NCBI GenBank assembly: GCA_051656905.1
Contig: JBOFJQ010000034.1
Location: 124,001 to 188,000 of the forward strand
Length of the DNA stretch: 64,000 bases
Origin: JAGNZR01 sp051656905
Lineage (GTDB): Bacteria; Fusobacteriota; Fusobacteriia; Fusobacteriales; Fusobacteriaceae
Direction of reading: 5' to 3'
A program made the position numbers and the translations under genes. A model generated the notes under the pieces. That model made no database searches. It was given only the letters and a program-made list of their open reading frames with translations, and was not told the origin of the DNA. Below, in pieces: positions 44,687 to 52,695 of this stretch (position 1 is its first letter; each line of letters opens with the position of its first letter).

Positions 44687-45181
44687 ATGAATTTAAAAGA
44701 ACTATATTTAGCAGGAATTAACTTTGAAAGCTTTATAGGAACAGGAACAAAAACAGAAAGAGATCGTTTTCCTAAAAATTATTCAAGAGTTGAAATAACT
44801 TCTGAAGAGATAGAAAAAATAAAAAAAATTGATAAGAAAATCAATTTTCTAGTATCAGGAGAAGTATGGTGCACAGACTTTCAATTAAATGTTACTGCAC
44901 TAAAAAAGATATGTGAATTAAATGATAAATTAGAGATTAGCATAATAACTAAAGGTAGAGGAGAAAAATACTTGAAATCTATTCTTGGGCTAGAAGAGTT
45001 TAGAGTTCCAGTAATAGTTCCTTTAAATGAGAACTTTGAAATGTGTGGTAAAGTATTTATTGAAAGACCAAATAAAATAAAAAATATAATCTTTGAAGAG
45101 ATAAAAATGGAATATCTAAAAGGAAAATATTTAAGAAATACAATAGAAGAATTAATAGAAATAATCAATATTTCTTGCTAA
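44687..45181 (+). CDS. Thioredoxin-like protein (Thioredoxin_9 type)
   Basis: A 164-residue protein with a thioredoxin-like core: NFLVSGEVWCTDFQLNVTALKKI around residues 51-73, in which the redox CxxC is reduced to a single Cys, and a cis-Pro loop FRVPVIVPLNENFEMCGKV. Proteins of this family are often annotated 'thioredoxin family' and usually keep only part of the active site; a classic dithiol reductase role is unlikely. RBS CGGAGG. Confidence 0.65.
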   Translation: MNLKELYLAGINFESFIGTGTKTERDRFPKNYSRVEITSEEIEKIKKIDKKINFLVSGEVWCTDFQLNVTALKKICELNDKLEISIITKGRGEKYLKSILGLEEFRVPVIVPLNENFEMCGKVFIERPNKIKNIIFEEIKMEYLKGKYLRNTIEELIEIINISC

Positions 45182-45237
45182 AATGCAGTAAGCTATAGTA
45201 GAATACTATAAAAAATAATTTTAAGAAAGGTAAAATG

Positions 45238-45807
45238 ATGAAAAAAGATATTTTTGAACTAGAATTAGGAAAGAAGTTACAGAATTATAGAAATATGAGA
45301 AAATTAACAATGAAAGAATTGGGAGATAAAACAGGAATAACTCCATCTATGTTAAGTCAAATAGAACGTGATTTGGTAAATCCTTCAATTAATACACTGA
45401 AAGTATTAGCCAAAGCTTTAGATGTGCCATTATTTATGTTTTTTAAAGAGGATGAAAATGAAATTCAAAATCTTGTAGTTAGATTTAATTCGAGGAAAAC
45501 AATAGGAAATATGCATGATGGTGATATTAGATATGAGTTATTAACACCTACTACAAAGGGAGAAATAGAATTTTGCATGATGTATATTCCTCCTAAAAAC
45601 TTTTCTAGCGAACATCCAGAAAGTCATAAAGGAGAAGAAGTAGCATATGTAATGAAAGGAAAAATAGAAATTACTATTGGAACAACGTCATATATATTGG
45701 AAAAAGGTGACAGTATTAGAATACCATCTCTTACTGGGCATAGATGGATGAATAATTCAGATGAAGAAGTTGAAGTTATTTTTGCTATTACTCCACCAAG
45801 TTTTTAA
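45238..45807 (+). CDS. XRE-cupin transcriptional regulator
   Basis: A 189-residue regulator: N-terminal helix-turn-helix (residues about 8-63, MKELGDKTGITPSMLSQIERDLVNPSINTLKVLAKAL) and C-terminal cupin (about 105-185, HKGEEVAYVMKGKIEITIG, IPSLTGHRWMN) that would bind a small ligand. ATG 45235 is an equally close alternative start. It lies 174 bp upstream of the D-serine dehydratase gene, in the same direction, so a D-serine- or amino-acid-responsive control of that gene is plausible but not shown. Confidence 0.85.
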   Translation: MKKDIFELELGKKLQNYRNMRKLTMKELGDKTGITPSMLSQIERDLVNPSINTLKVLAKALDVPLFMFFKEDENEIQNLVVRFNSRKTIGNMHDGDIRYELLTPTTKGEIEFCMMYIPPKNFSSEHPESHKGEEVAYVMKGKIEITIGTTSYILEKGDSIRIPSLTGHRWMNNSDEEVEVIFAITPPSF

Positions 45808-45862
45808 AAAATCATTGTAAAATATATAATATTTATAAAAAAATAAAGGTAATATAAAAATT

Positions 45863-45910
45863 AAAAAATGAAGTGTAAATTAATCTTGTTAATCTATACT
45901 TCATTTTTTA
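45863..45910 (+). terminator. Terminator after XRE-cupin gene
   Basis: AAAAAATGAAGT...TA pairs with TA..ACTTCATTTTTT, inner ATTAA/TTAAT pairing; T-run 45904-45909. Confidence 0.75.
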
Positions 45911-45911
45911 A

Positions 45912-45941
45912 TTGACAAATTCTGTCGCACTGTGTTAAGCT
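45912..45941 (+). promoter_or_regulatory. Candidate promoter of dsdA
   Basis: Perfect TTGACA (45912-45917), then an extended -10-like TGT-TAAGCT (45933-45941) 18 bp downstream. The -10 hexamer is weak, which would fit an activated promoter. Confidence 0.45.
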
Positions 45942-45981
45942 ACACTTAAATAAGTTAATTAATAATTTAGTGGAGGAAGAA

Positions 45982-47343
45982 ATGGAAAATTTAATAGTAG
46001 GAAAAACAATTAAAGAGTGGACAAATGAATTTTCAATCATAGAAGATCTAGTAGGGTTAAAAGAAACTTTCTGGTTAAATGATAAATTAGAAAATTGTGA
46101 AGAAATATTAAAAAAATCAAAAGTGAATATGGAGGAAATTTTAGATGCAGCTGAAAGACTAGGGAGATTTGCATCATATATTCAAACTGTATTTCCAGAA
46201 ACAAGAGAAAGAAAAGGAATAATTGAATCTCCAATAGCTGTTCTTGATAAAATTAAAGAATATCTTAATGAGGAAATGGAACAGACCGTTAAGGGAAATA
46301 TTGTATTAAAGTGTGATAGTCATCTTCCAATTTCTGGTTCAATAAAAGCAAGAGGTGGAATCTACGAAGTTTTAAAATTAGCAGAGGACATAGCTTTTAA
46401 AAGTGGAAAATTAACAAAAGAGGATGACTATAGCATCCTTGCAAATCCTGAGTTTATAGAACTTTTTTCTAAGTATTCAATCGCTGTTGGATCAACTGGA
46501 AATCTTGGACTTTCAATAGGAATAATGGGAGCAAAATTAGGATTTAAAACTACTGTTCATATGTCAGCAGATGCTAGACAATGGAAGAAAGATATGCTAA
46601 GAAGCAAAGGCGTTACAGTAGTAGAATATGATGATGATTATAGCAAAGCTGTAGAAGCAGGACGTAAAGAAGCAGAAGGGAATCCTAGTTGTCACTTTGT
46701 TGATGATGAAAACTCAAAAACGCTATTTTTAGGATATACTGTAGCAGCACTTCGTGTAAAAGAGCAATTTGATAAGCAAGGAATATTAGTAGATAAAGAG
46801 CATCCTTTATTTGTATACTTACCTTGTGGTGTAGGTGGGGGACCTGGTGGAGTGTTATTTGGATTAAAATCTGTATTTGGAGAAAATGCACATTGCTTCT
46901 TTGCAGAACCAACACACTCTCCATGCATGGTATTAGGTTTATCAACTGGATATCATGATAAAGTTTCTGTACAAGATTTCGGTATAGATAATAAAACTGC
47001 AGCTGATGGACTTGCAGTAGGAAGAGCTTCAAGTTTTGTTGGAAAGATAGTTGAGAATATTGTTAGTGGATCATATACTTTAACTGATGAAAGAATGTAT
47101 AAATATTTAACTAAATTAAAAGATTTAGAAAATATAGCTTTAGAGCCAAGTGCACTTGCTGGATTCAAAGGAATTGAATTTTTAGAAGCAACAGAACAAG
47201 GTAAAAAATATACAGAGTCTAGAGGAATAAAATCTATGGAAAATGCTACTCATCTTGTATGGGCAACTGGTGGAAATATGGTTCCTCAAGAAATAATGGA
47301 AGAGTATTATAATAAAGGAAAAAAATTACTTAATGAAAAATAA
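45982..47343 (+). CDS. dsdA: D-serine ammonia-lyase
   Basis: A 453-residue PLP enzyme that converts D-serine to pyruvate and ammonia. The PLP lysine lies in PISGSIKARGGIYE; the glycine-rich phosphate-binding loop is GSTGNLGLSIG; CGVGGGPGGVLFGL and the C-terminal TGGNMVPQEIM are characteristic of DsdA rather than L-threonine dehydratases. ATG 45982 is chosen over GTG 45970 since GGAGG lies between them. No DsdX permease is adjacent. Confidence 0.92.
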   Translation: MENLIVGKTIKEWTNEFSIIEDLVGLKETFWLNDKLENCEEILKKSKVNMEEILDAAERLGRFASYIQTVFPETRERKGIIESPIAVLDKIKEYLNEEMEQTVKGNIVLKCDSHLPISGSIKARGGIYEVLKLAEDIAFKSGKLTKEDDYSILANPEFIELFSKYSIAVGSTGNLGLSIGIMGAKLGFKTTVHMSADARQWKKDMLRSKGVTVVEYDDDYSKAVEAGRKEAEGNPSCHFVDDENSKTLFLGYTVAALRVKEQFDKQGILVDKEHPLFVYLPCGVGGGPGGVLFGLKSVFGENAHCFFAEPTHSPCMVLGLSTGYHDKVSVQDFGIDNKTAADGLAVGRASSFVGKIVENIVSGSYTLTDERMYKYLTKLKDLENIALEPSALAGFKGIEFLEATEQGKKYTESRGIKSMENATHLVWATGGNMVPQEIMEEYYNKGKKLLNEK

Positions 47344-47356
47344 AAAATAAAAAAGC

Positions 47357-47386
47357 TTGACAAATAGTATCCGAAAGGACTATACT
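47357..47386 (+). promoter_or_regulatory. Promoter of the aromatic leader / ABC importer operon
   Basis: Perfect TTGACA (47357-47362), 18-bp spacer, TATACT (47381-47386). Immediately after the dsdA stop. Confidence 0.7.
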
Positions 47387-47449
47387 AAGTGAAATTTGAC
47401 GAAACAATAAATAAAAAAATTAAAATTGACGAAGGAGCATGATTGGATT

Positions 47450-47500
47450 ATGATAACTAAAGGAGCAGCTACATATTATTTTTATTATTACTTTAGATAA
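47450..47500 (+). CDS. Tyr/Phe-rich leader peptide
   Basis: A 16-residue ORF, MITKGAATYYFYYYFR, in which five Tyr and two Phe codons stand almost back to back just before the stop, like the WWW-R leader peptides of trp operons. GAAGGAG lies 12 bases upstream of the ATG, somewhat far; a competing ATG at 47439 gives only MIGL. It is followed by a 10-bp hairpin and, 100 nt on, an intrinsic terminator before the importer genes. Confidence 0.75.
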   Translation: MITKGAATYYFYYYFR

Positions 47501-47573
47501 GGTTTATATCTCATATGGATATAAACCTCTTTGTAGTAGCAAAAATAAAGAAGTTGTATCCTTGAATATAAAC
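47501..47573 (+). promoter_or_regulatory. Competing hairpin segments of the aromatic attenuator
   Basis: GGTTTATATC (47501-47510) pairs perfectly with GATATAAACC (47518-47527); its core GTTTATAT can instead pair with ATATAAAC at 47566-47573. The first arm begins at the base after the leader stop codon, so a ribosome stalled on the Tyr/Phe codons or stopped at the end would influence it differently. Confidence 0.65.
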
Positions 47574-47600
47574 AAACAATAATTCATTTTATGTTTTTTT

Positions 47601-47637
47601 AAAACTCTTGGGATAACACTCAAGAGTTTTTTTTTTA
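47601..47637 (+). terminator. Attenuator terminator before the ABC importer
   Basis: AAAACTCTTG (47601-47610) and CAAGAGTTTT (47621-47630) with a ten-base loop, followed by a long T-run. It lies 77 nt before the first importer gene and after the leader peptide. Confidence 0.85.
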
Positions 47638-47713
47638 CAAATTTTAAGTCAAAAAATAGAAAAAGGAAATCCGGAGCCTTGATTATATTTAAATTATAAA
47701 TGGAGGATACAAA

Positions 47714-48625
47714 ATGAAGAATAGATTTAATGTACTATTAGCAGGAGTATTAATATTAGGAGTAACAGCTTTTGGAAAAACATATAAAATTGGATCTTCA
47801 CAAATAGTTGAACATCCGGCACTAGATGCTGTAAGAATAGGAGTAGAAGAAACACTTAAAAATAATAATATAGATTATGAATTTGATTCACAAATAGCGC
47901 AGGGAGATATGAGTGTACAGCAACTTATAATGCAAAAGTTCGCTAAGGATAATAAAGATTATATTGTAGCAATCTCAACACCTACAGCACAAGCAGCTTT
48001 TAATGCTACGAAAACAACACCAATATTATTTGGAGCAGTAACAGATCCAAAAGCAGCAGGATTAGGGAATGAAACAAATGTAACAGGAGTTACAGATGCA
48101 GTACCACCTAAATTAATGGTTGATTTAACTAAAAAGTTTTTGCCTAATGCAAAAAAAGTAGGAGTTATATACAATACAAGTGAAAAAAATTCAGAATCAA
48201 ATGTAGAGAAATTAAAAAAATTGAGTAGTGAAAATGGATTAGAACTTATATCTATAGGGATAACAGCTATGAATGAAGTTCCTTCAGCTGTAGATTCTAT
48301 ACTTTCTAAAGTTGATGTATTGTATACCTTAACTGATAATTTAACATCTTCTGCAGCACCAGTTATTTTTTCTAAAGCAAAAGCTAAAAAAATACCAGTA
48401 ATTGCAATGGATGGAGAGAGTCATCTTGGTTTAGGAGCCCTTGTTGGAGTAGGTGTAAATTATAAAAAAACTGGAAATAAAATTGGAGAGATGATTGTAA
48501 AAATGATAAAAGGAGAATCAATTGAAAATTTACCAATAGTTTCTCCTACAGAATACCCAACTCTTATAAATAAAGAAATGGCAAAGATTTACAATATAAA
48601 TCCAGAAATTATTGAAAAAAATTAA
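47714..48625 (+). CDS. ABC importer substrate-binding protein (TrpX/COG2984 family)
   Basis: A 303-residue exported binding protein. Signal peptide about residues 1-21, then the periplasmic-binding fold with the KIGSSQIVEHPALDAVRIGVEE, FGAVTDPKAAGLG, KKVGVIYNTSEKNSES and VDVLYTLTDNLT segments of the COG2984 family, whose members transport amino acids such as tryptophan or tyrosine. There is no lipobox cysteine, as expected for a Gram-negative. The permease and ATPase follow. The Tyr/Phe leader upstream suggests aromatic substrates. A hairpin (TTTATCTC/GAGATAAA, 48670-48709) before the permease gene may keep its expression higher than that of the membrane parts. Confidence 0.88.
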   Translation: MKNRFNVLLAGVLILGVTAFGKTYKIGSSQIVEHPALDAVRIGVEETLKNNNIDYEFDSQIAQGDMSVQQLIMQKFAKDNKDYIVAISTPTAQAAFNATKTTPILFGAVTDPKAAGLGNETNVTGVTDAVPPKLMVDLTKKFLPNAKKVGVIYNTSEKNSESNVEKLKKLSSENGLELISIGITAMNEVPSAVDSILSKVDVLYTLTDNLTSSAAPVIFSKAKAKKIPVIAMDGESHLGLGALVGVGVNYKKTGNKIGEMIVKMIKGESIENLPIVSPTEYPTLINKEMAKIYNINPEIIEKN

Positions 48626-48746
48626 ATTATAAATTTAATAAAGCATTAATATAAATTAAAAAAAATAAATTTATCTCTAATAGAAATTAAGATAAAACTA
48701 CGAGATAAAATAATTAAAAAAATAAAATTAAAATGGAGTGAACAGT

Positions 48747-49595
48747 ATGTTATTTAGTATATTAGAACAGAGTTTAATATTAGGAGTAATGGTTTTAGGG
48801 GTGTATATCACATATAGAATCTTAGATTTCCCAGATTTATCAGCAGATGGAACTTTTCCATTAGGTGGAGCAATAGCAGCTATACTATTAGTAAAAGGAG
48901 TTTCTCCTACAATGGCAATTTTAGCAGCAGCAGCAGGAGGCGCAATAGCAGGAGCAGTAACTGGTCTTTTACATACAAAATTGAAAATAACTAATTTGCT
49001 TTCAGGAATTTTAGTTATGACAGGTCTTTATAGTATAAATTTACGAATTATGGGGAAATCAAATATTCATCTCTTTAGTGTAACTCATATGTTCTCAGAT
49101 ACAAGTGTAGAAAGTAAAATAACATTGACACTGCTATTTATAGTTGGACTTTTAATTGTTGGAATGACTCTTTTCTTCAAAACTAAATTTGGGTTTATAT
49201 TAAGGGCTTTAGGTGATAATGAAAATTTAGTTATATCTCTTGGAGTAAATGAAAAAACATTGAAAATAATAGGGTTAGCTTTAGGAAACTCTTTAATCGC
49301 AATATCAGGAGCATTATTTGCACAATACCAAGGATTCGCAGATGTTGGAATGGGAGTGGGTATAATTATAATAGGATTAGCATCAATAATTCTAGGAGAA
49401 TTAGTTTGTAATAGATTGAAATGGCTATCTCCACTAGTGATGATTATTATAGGGGCAATATTATATAGAGTCATTATTGTTCTTTCTCTTAACTTAGGAT
49501 TACAAGCAAGTGATTTAAAAATATTAACAGCTATTATTATAGTTTTAATAATAGGAATAAAAGAAAATTTAGGAAAAATAAGGATAGGTAGATAA
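48747..49595 (+). CDS. ABC importer permease (TrpY type)
   Basis: A 282-residue inner-membrane permease with about eight hydrophobic segments, related to branched-chain-amino-acid-type permeases (COG4120). Family segments DFPDLSADGTFPLGGA near the N-terminus and RALGDNENLVISLGVNEKTLKIIGLALGNSLIAISGAL in the cytoplasmic coupling region. ATG 48747 is chosen over GTG 48738 because TGGAG immediately precedes the latter and is eight bases from the former. It is followed by the ATPase gene after 2 bp. Confidence 0.9.
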   Translation: MLFSILEQSLILGVMVLGVYITYRILDFPDLSADGTFPLGGAIAAILLVKGVSPTMAILAAAAGGAIAGAVTGLLHTKLKITNLLSGILVMTGLYSINLRIMGKSNIHLFSVTHMFSDTSVESKITLTLLFIVGLLIVGMTLFFKTKFGFILRALGDNENLVISLGVNEKTLKIIGLALGNSLIAISGALFAQYQGFADVGMGVGIIIIGLASIILGELVCNRLKWLSPLVMIIIGAILYRVIIVLSLNLGLQASDLKILTAIIIVLIIGIKENLGKIRIGR

Positions 49596-49597
49596 TT

Positions 49598-50347
49598 ATG
49601 TTACAGATAAAAAATTTAAAAAAGCACTATGTAAATGATTTAGGAGAGAAAAAGATAATTTTTGATGATCTTAATTTAGATGTTAAAGAGGGAGAATTTG
49701 TAAGTATTATTGGTGGAAATGGCGCTGGTAAGACAACATTTTTTAACTCTATTATAGGGAATACAGAAGTTTCTGATGGAGATATTTTACTAGATGGAAA
49801 AAGTATTCTTAAATTGGATAAACATAAAAGAAATAAGATAATATCAAAAGTATATCAAAACCCTAGTATGGGAACATCTCCATCTATGACGATATATGAA
49901 AACCTATCTATGGCAGATAACAAAGGAAAAACATTTGATCTTACTTGGGGGTTAAATAAATCAAGAAAAGAAAAGTATGTTAAATTTTTATCACATCTTG
50001 ATTTAGGATTAGAAAAACATTTAAACACAAAAGTAGGGAATCTTTCTGGGGGGCAAAGACAATGTTTATCACTTATAATGGCAGTCTTATCTAAACCTAA
50101 ACTTTTATTATTAGATGAGCATACAGCGGCACTTGACCCAAAAATTTCTAAAATAATTATGGATAAAACACAGGAAATTGTTAAAGATAATAATATTACG
50201 ACATTAATGATAACGCATGAACTTCAAGATGCAATTGATTATGGAGATAGACTTATTATGCTAAATAATGGTAAAATAGTTTTAGATATAATAGGTGAAG
50301 AAAAAAAGAACATAACTAAAAAAGAGTTATTAGCTTACTATTTCTAA
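49598..50347 (+). CDS. ABC importer ATP-binding protein (TrpZ type)
   Basis: A 249-residue ATPase: Walker A GGNGAGKTTFF (about 39-49), Q-loop YQNPSMGTSPSMT, signature NLSGGQRQ, Walker B LLLLDEHTAALDP and H-loop MITHELQDAI. It powers the permease encoded two bases upstream. COG1101-type. The T in place of the canonical S at DEHTAALDP is common in this family. Confidence 0.93.
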   Translation: MLQIKNLKKHYVNDLGEKKIIFDDLNLDVKEGEFVSIIGGNGAGKTTFFNSIIGNTEVSDGDILLDGKSILKLDKHKRNKIISKVYQNPSMGTSPSMTIYENLSMADNKGKTFDLTWGLNKSRKEKYVKFLSHLDLGLEKHLNTKVGNLSGGQRQCLSLIMAVLSKPKLLLLDEHTAALDPKISKIIMDKTQEIVKDNNITTLMITHELQDAIDYGDRLIMLNNGKIVLDIIGEEKKNITKKELLAYYF

Positions 50348-50381
50348 TCCTTAAAATAAAACTAATTATTTAGGAGTATTC

Positions 50382-51230
50382 ATGAAAAAAATAAGAGTAA
50401 CTGTTTCAGAAAATATGTGGGAATTACTTCAAAAGGATACTGAAGAATTTGGAATAAATAAAAATCGATTATGTAACTATATATTGAATAAACTAAAGTA
50501 TAATAGGGAAATAGAGTTCGATAAAGAGCTAGATAGAGAAAATAAAGAATTAAGTAAAATAGTTCAATTTGATCTGACGGTTTCAAATGAACAGATATAT
50601 CTAGACATATTAAAAGAAAACAGAGTAGAGATAGAAGCTGAATTTTTTAGAGAACTTTTCTCATCTTATGCAGGAAAAATAAAGTATCAAAGAGAACTTT
50701 TTATCTTTGAAGATAAAGTTAATTTATTGTTAGAAGGTATTAAAAAAGAATTAAAGGTCAAAATAAAATATGATAACAATATATATGTTATACATCCTTT
50801 TTTCTTAAAAAGAGATGATCAGGGGGATGAAAACTTCTTATTTCTTTTTAATGAAAATAAAGATATGTATGAAGCTATCAGATTAAAAGAACTTGAATTA
50901 GTTATTCTTCTTAAAGATAAAGTAGAAAAAAAAGATATTAAATATATAGAAAAAGTAAGAAAAGATTTTGATCCTTTTCTAAAAGATAGAGTTGATATAA
51001 AAGTTAAAATGACTTCAAAAGGTGAATCTCTTTTAAAGAGTTTAACAAATTATCGTCCTAAAATAGAGAAAAAAGAAGGGCATATTTATTATTTTAAAAC
51101 TTCCCTTGAAAATGCTGAATTATATTTTGGATCTTTTTATAATGAAGTAGAAATCATAGAACCAATAAATTTGAGAAATAGTATGATAGAAAACGCGCGT
51201 AAAATATTAAAACTTTATGCAAATGAATAA
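50382..51230 (+). CDS. WYL-domain regulator with ribbon-helix-helix-like N-terminus
   Basis: A 282-residue predicted regulator. Residues 1-37 (KKIRVTVSENMWELLQKD, then NKNRLCNYILNKL) look like a ribbon-helix-helix DNA-binding unit. The middle (about 125-180, VKIKYDNNIYVIHPFFLKR and EAIRLKELELVIL) fits a WYL sensor domain, and the C-terminus (VKVKMTSKGESLLKSL to the end) a WCX-like extension. Most WYL proteins carry a winged helix instead. It sits between the aromatic importer (34 bp) and an orphan paralogous binding protein. RBS TAGGAG. Confidence 0.6.
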   Translation: MKKIRVTVSENMWELLQKDTEEFGINKNRLCNYILNKLKYNREIEFDKELDRENKELSKIVQFDLTVSNEQIYLDILKENRVEIEAEFFRELFSSYAGKIKYQRELFIFEDKVNLLLEGIKKELKVKIKYDNNIYVIHPFFLKRDDQGDENFLFLFNENKDMYEAIRLKELELVILLKDKVEKKDIKYIEKVRKDFDPFLKDRVDIKVKMTSKGESLLKSLTNYRPKIEKKEGHIYYFKTSLENAELYFGSFYNEVEIIEPINLRNSMIENARKILKLYANE

Positions 51231-51285
51231 TAAAATATTTTTTTGTAGGATAGACCGAACAATAAAAAAACTTAAAAGCAAAATT

Positions 51286-51329
51286 AAAAAAGCAAAAAGC
51301 TTAGATAAAACTAGACTTTTTGCTTTTTT
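51286..51329. terminator. Terminator after WYL gene
   Basis: AAAAAAGCAAAAAG and CTTTTTGCTTTTTT, 14-bp stem with T-tail. Confidence 0.8.
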
Positions 51330-51479
51330 AATTTCATAAAAACCGAACTTAAAAATAAAAAAATAGTTATCTATAAAGAAGTGAAAGTAAATAGTATAAT
51401 TAATCTATCCAAGTCGAAGAGTAGTAAAAATAGTAGCTAAGTCAAAAGTCAAATTTATTAAATAATCATGCCGTCATAT

Positions 51480-51507
51480 AGTAAGAAGTAAGAAGTAAGA
51501 AGTAACA
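51480..51507 (+). repeat. 7-bp tandem repeat, AGTAAGA x3 plus AGTAACA
   Basis: Units at 51480, 51487 and 51494 are perfect; 51501-51507 differs by one base. It lies 40 bp upstream of the second binding-protein gene, within its 5' UTR or promoter region, where copy-number change could alter expression. Confidence 0.75.
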
Positions 51508-51546
51508 ACAAATCTATTTTAGTAAAAATATCTAGGGGGAAATTAA

Positions 51547-52455
51547 ATGAAAAAATATATATTAGGAGCAATTTTAGGAGTTACATTAATATCAATACCA
51601 TCTCATGCAAAGACATATCAAATTGGAGCAACTCAAATTGTAGAACACTCGGTTTTAGATTCTGTAAGAGTAGGATTTGAAAAAGGACTAAAAGATAGTG
51701 GAATTGAGTATAAAATTGATTATGAAAATGCTCAAGGAGATATGTTAACACAGCAACTAATAGGAAAAGGTTTTGCTTCTAAAAAGAAAGATTTAATATT
51801 AGCGATATCAACTCCATCAGTTCAAGCTGTAGCAAATTCTACTGAAAATATTCCTGTTCTTTTTGGAGCAGTATCTGATCCTTCAGCAACTGGAATCTCA
51901 GATAGAAAAAATGTAACAGGTGTAGCAGATGCCATCCCCACAGGTAAATTAGTAGAAGAAACATTAAAACTATTCCCTAACACTAAAAAAGTAGGAATCA
52001 TTTATAATACTAGTGAAAAAAATTCTGAGTCAAATATTGCAAGAATACAAGAAAATTTAAAAGGAACAGGTGTTGAGATAGTAACTTCAGGGGTAACAGC
52101 GCTTAATGATATTCCAGCGTCATTGGAAGTTTTACTTAAAAAGGTAGACGTTTTATATATGCTTCCAGATAATATGGTTGTATCAGCATCAACACTGATT
52201 TTCAAAAGAGCTAAAGATACAAAAAAACCTGTACTTGCACTAGGTTATAATCAAGAACAGATATCAACAGGAGCACTACTTAGTGTAAGTGTAGACTATG
52301 AAAAATTGGGTTATAGATTAGGTGAGATGGCATCGGATATATTAACAGGGAAAAAAGAGATAAAAGACCTTCCTTACGAAGTTTCAAACAGCTATCCAGT
52401 ATTAGTTAATAAAGATATGGAAAAATTTTATAATATAAATATAGATACAAAATAG
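51547..52455 (+). CDS. Orphan ABC substrate-binding protein, paralogue of 47714
   Basis: A 302-residue exported binding protein with the same segments as the first (IGATQIVEHSVLDSVRVGFEKGL, FGAVSDPSATGIS, KKVGIIYNTSEKNSES, VDVLYMLPDNMV). Signal peptide about residues 1-22 ending HAK. No permease or ATPase follows; it probably delivers a related ligand to the importer encoded upstream, perhaps under control of the WYL protein between them. RBS AGGGGG. A terminator follows at 52511. Confidence 0.85.
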   Translation: MKKYILGAILGVTLISIPSHAKTYQIGATQIVEHSVLDSVRVGFEKGLKDSGIEYKIDYENAQGDMLTQQLIGKGFASKKKDLILAISTPSVQAVANSTENIPVLFGAVSDPSATGISDRKNVTGVADAIPTGKLVEETLKLFPNTKKVGIIYNTSEKNSESNIARIQENLKGTGVEIVTSGVTALNDIPASLEVLLKKVDVLYMLPDNMVVSASTLIFKRAKDTKKPVLALGYNQEQISTGALLSVSVDYEKLGYRLGEMASDILTGKKEIKDLPYEVSNSYPVLVNKDMEKFYNINIDTK

Positions 52456-52510
52456 TAAGTATAATAGTAGATATTCTTCCCAGTAAATATAAAAAAATAG
52501 AATAAGTAGT

Positions 52511-52554
52511 AAAAAGGATAAAAGTTTTTTTTATAAAAACTTGTCCTTTTTTTT
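52511..52554 (+). terminator. Terminator after second binding protein
   Basis: AAAAAGGA...GTTTTT and AAAAAC..TCCTTTTTTTT; strong T-tail. Confidence 0.75.
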
Positions 52555-52605
52555 ATTAAAAAAGCAAATAATAAAAATTTTTTATCATTTTTTATATTTT
52601 TTTCT

Positions 52606-52633
52606 TTGTTTTTAAATAGGATTGTACTATAAT
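52606..52633 (+). promoter_or_regulatory. Promoter of amidohydrolase operon
   Basis: TTGTTT (52606-52611), 16-bp spacer, TATAAT (52628-52633), about 55 nt before the likely mRNA translation start. Confidence 0.5.
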
Positions 52634-52695
52634 ACACATTAATATAATTATAGTTTATAATTTATAGTTTAAATATAAAATGCTAGGGGGATTAT

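Larger units (their letters stand above)
51231..51546. other. Upstream region of second binding protein
   Basis: No gene is seen. It contains the terminator at 51286-51329, a TATAAT-like -10 at 51395-51400 without a good -35, and a 7-bp tandem repeat at 51480-51507. No leader peptide like that of the first importer was found. Confidence 0.5.

Noticed and set aside
47439..47453. ATG at 47439 (MIGL) as the true leader peptide of the importer operon
   Set aside because: It starts one base after GGAG, too close for efficient initiation, and contains no codon run; the overlapping ORF at 47450 has the diagnostic Tyr/Phe run.
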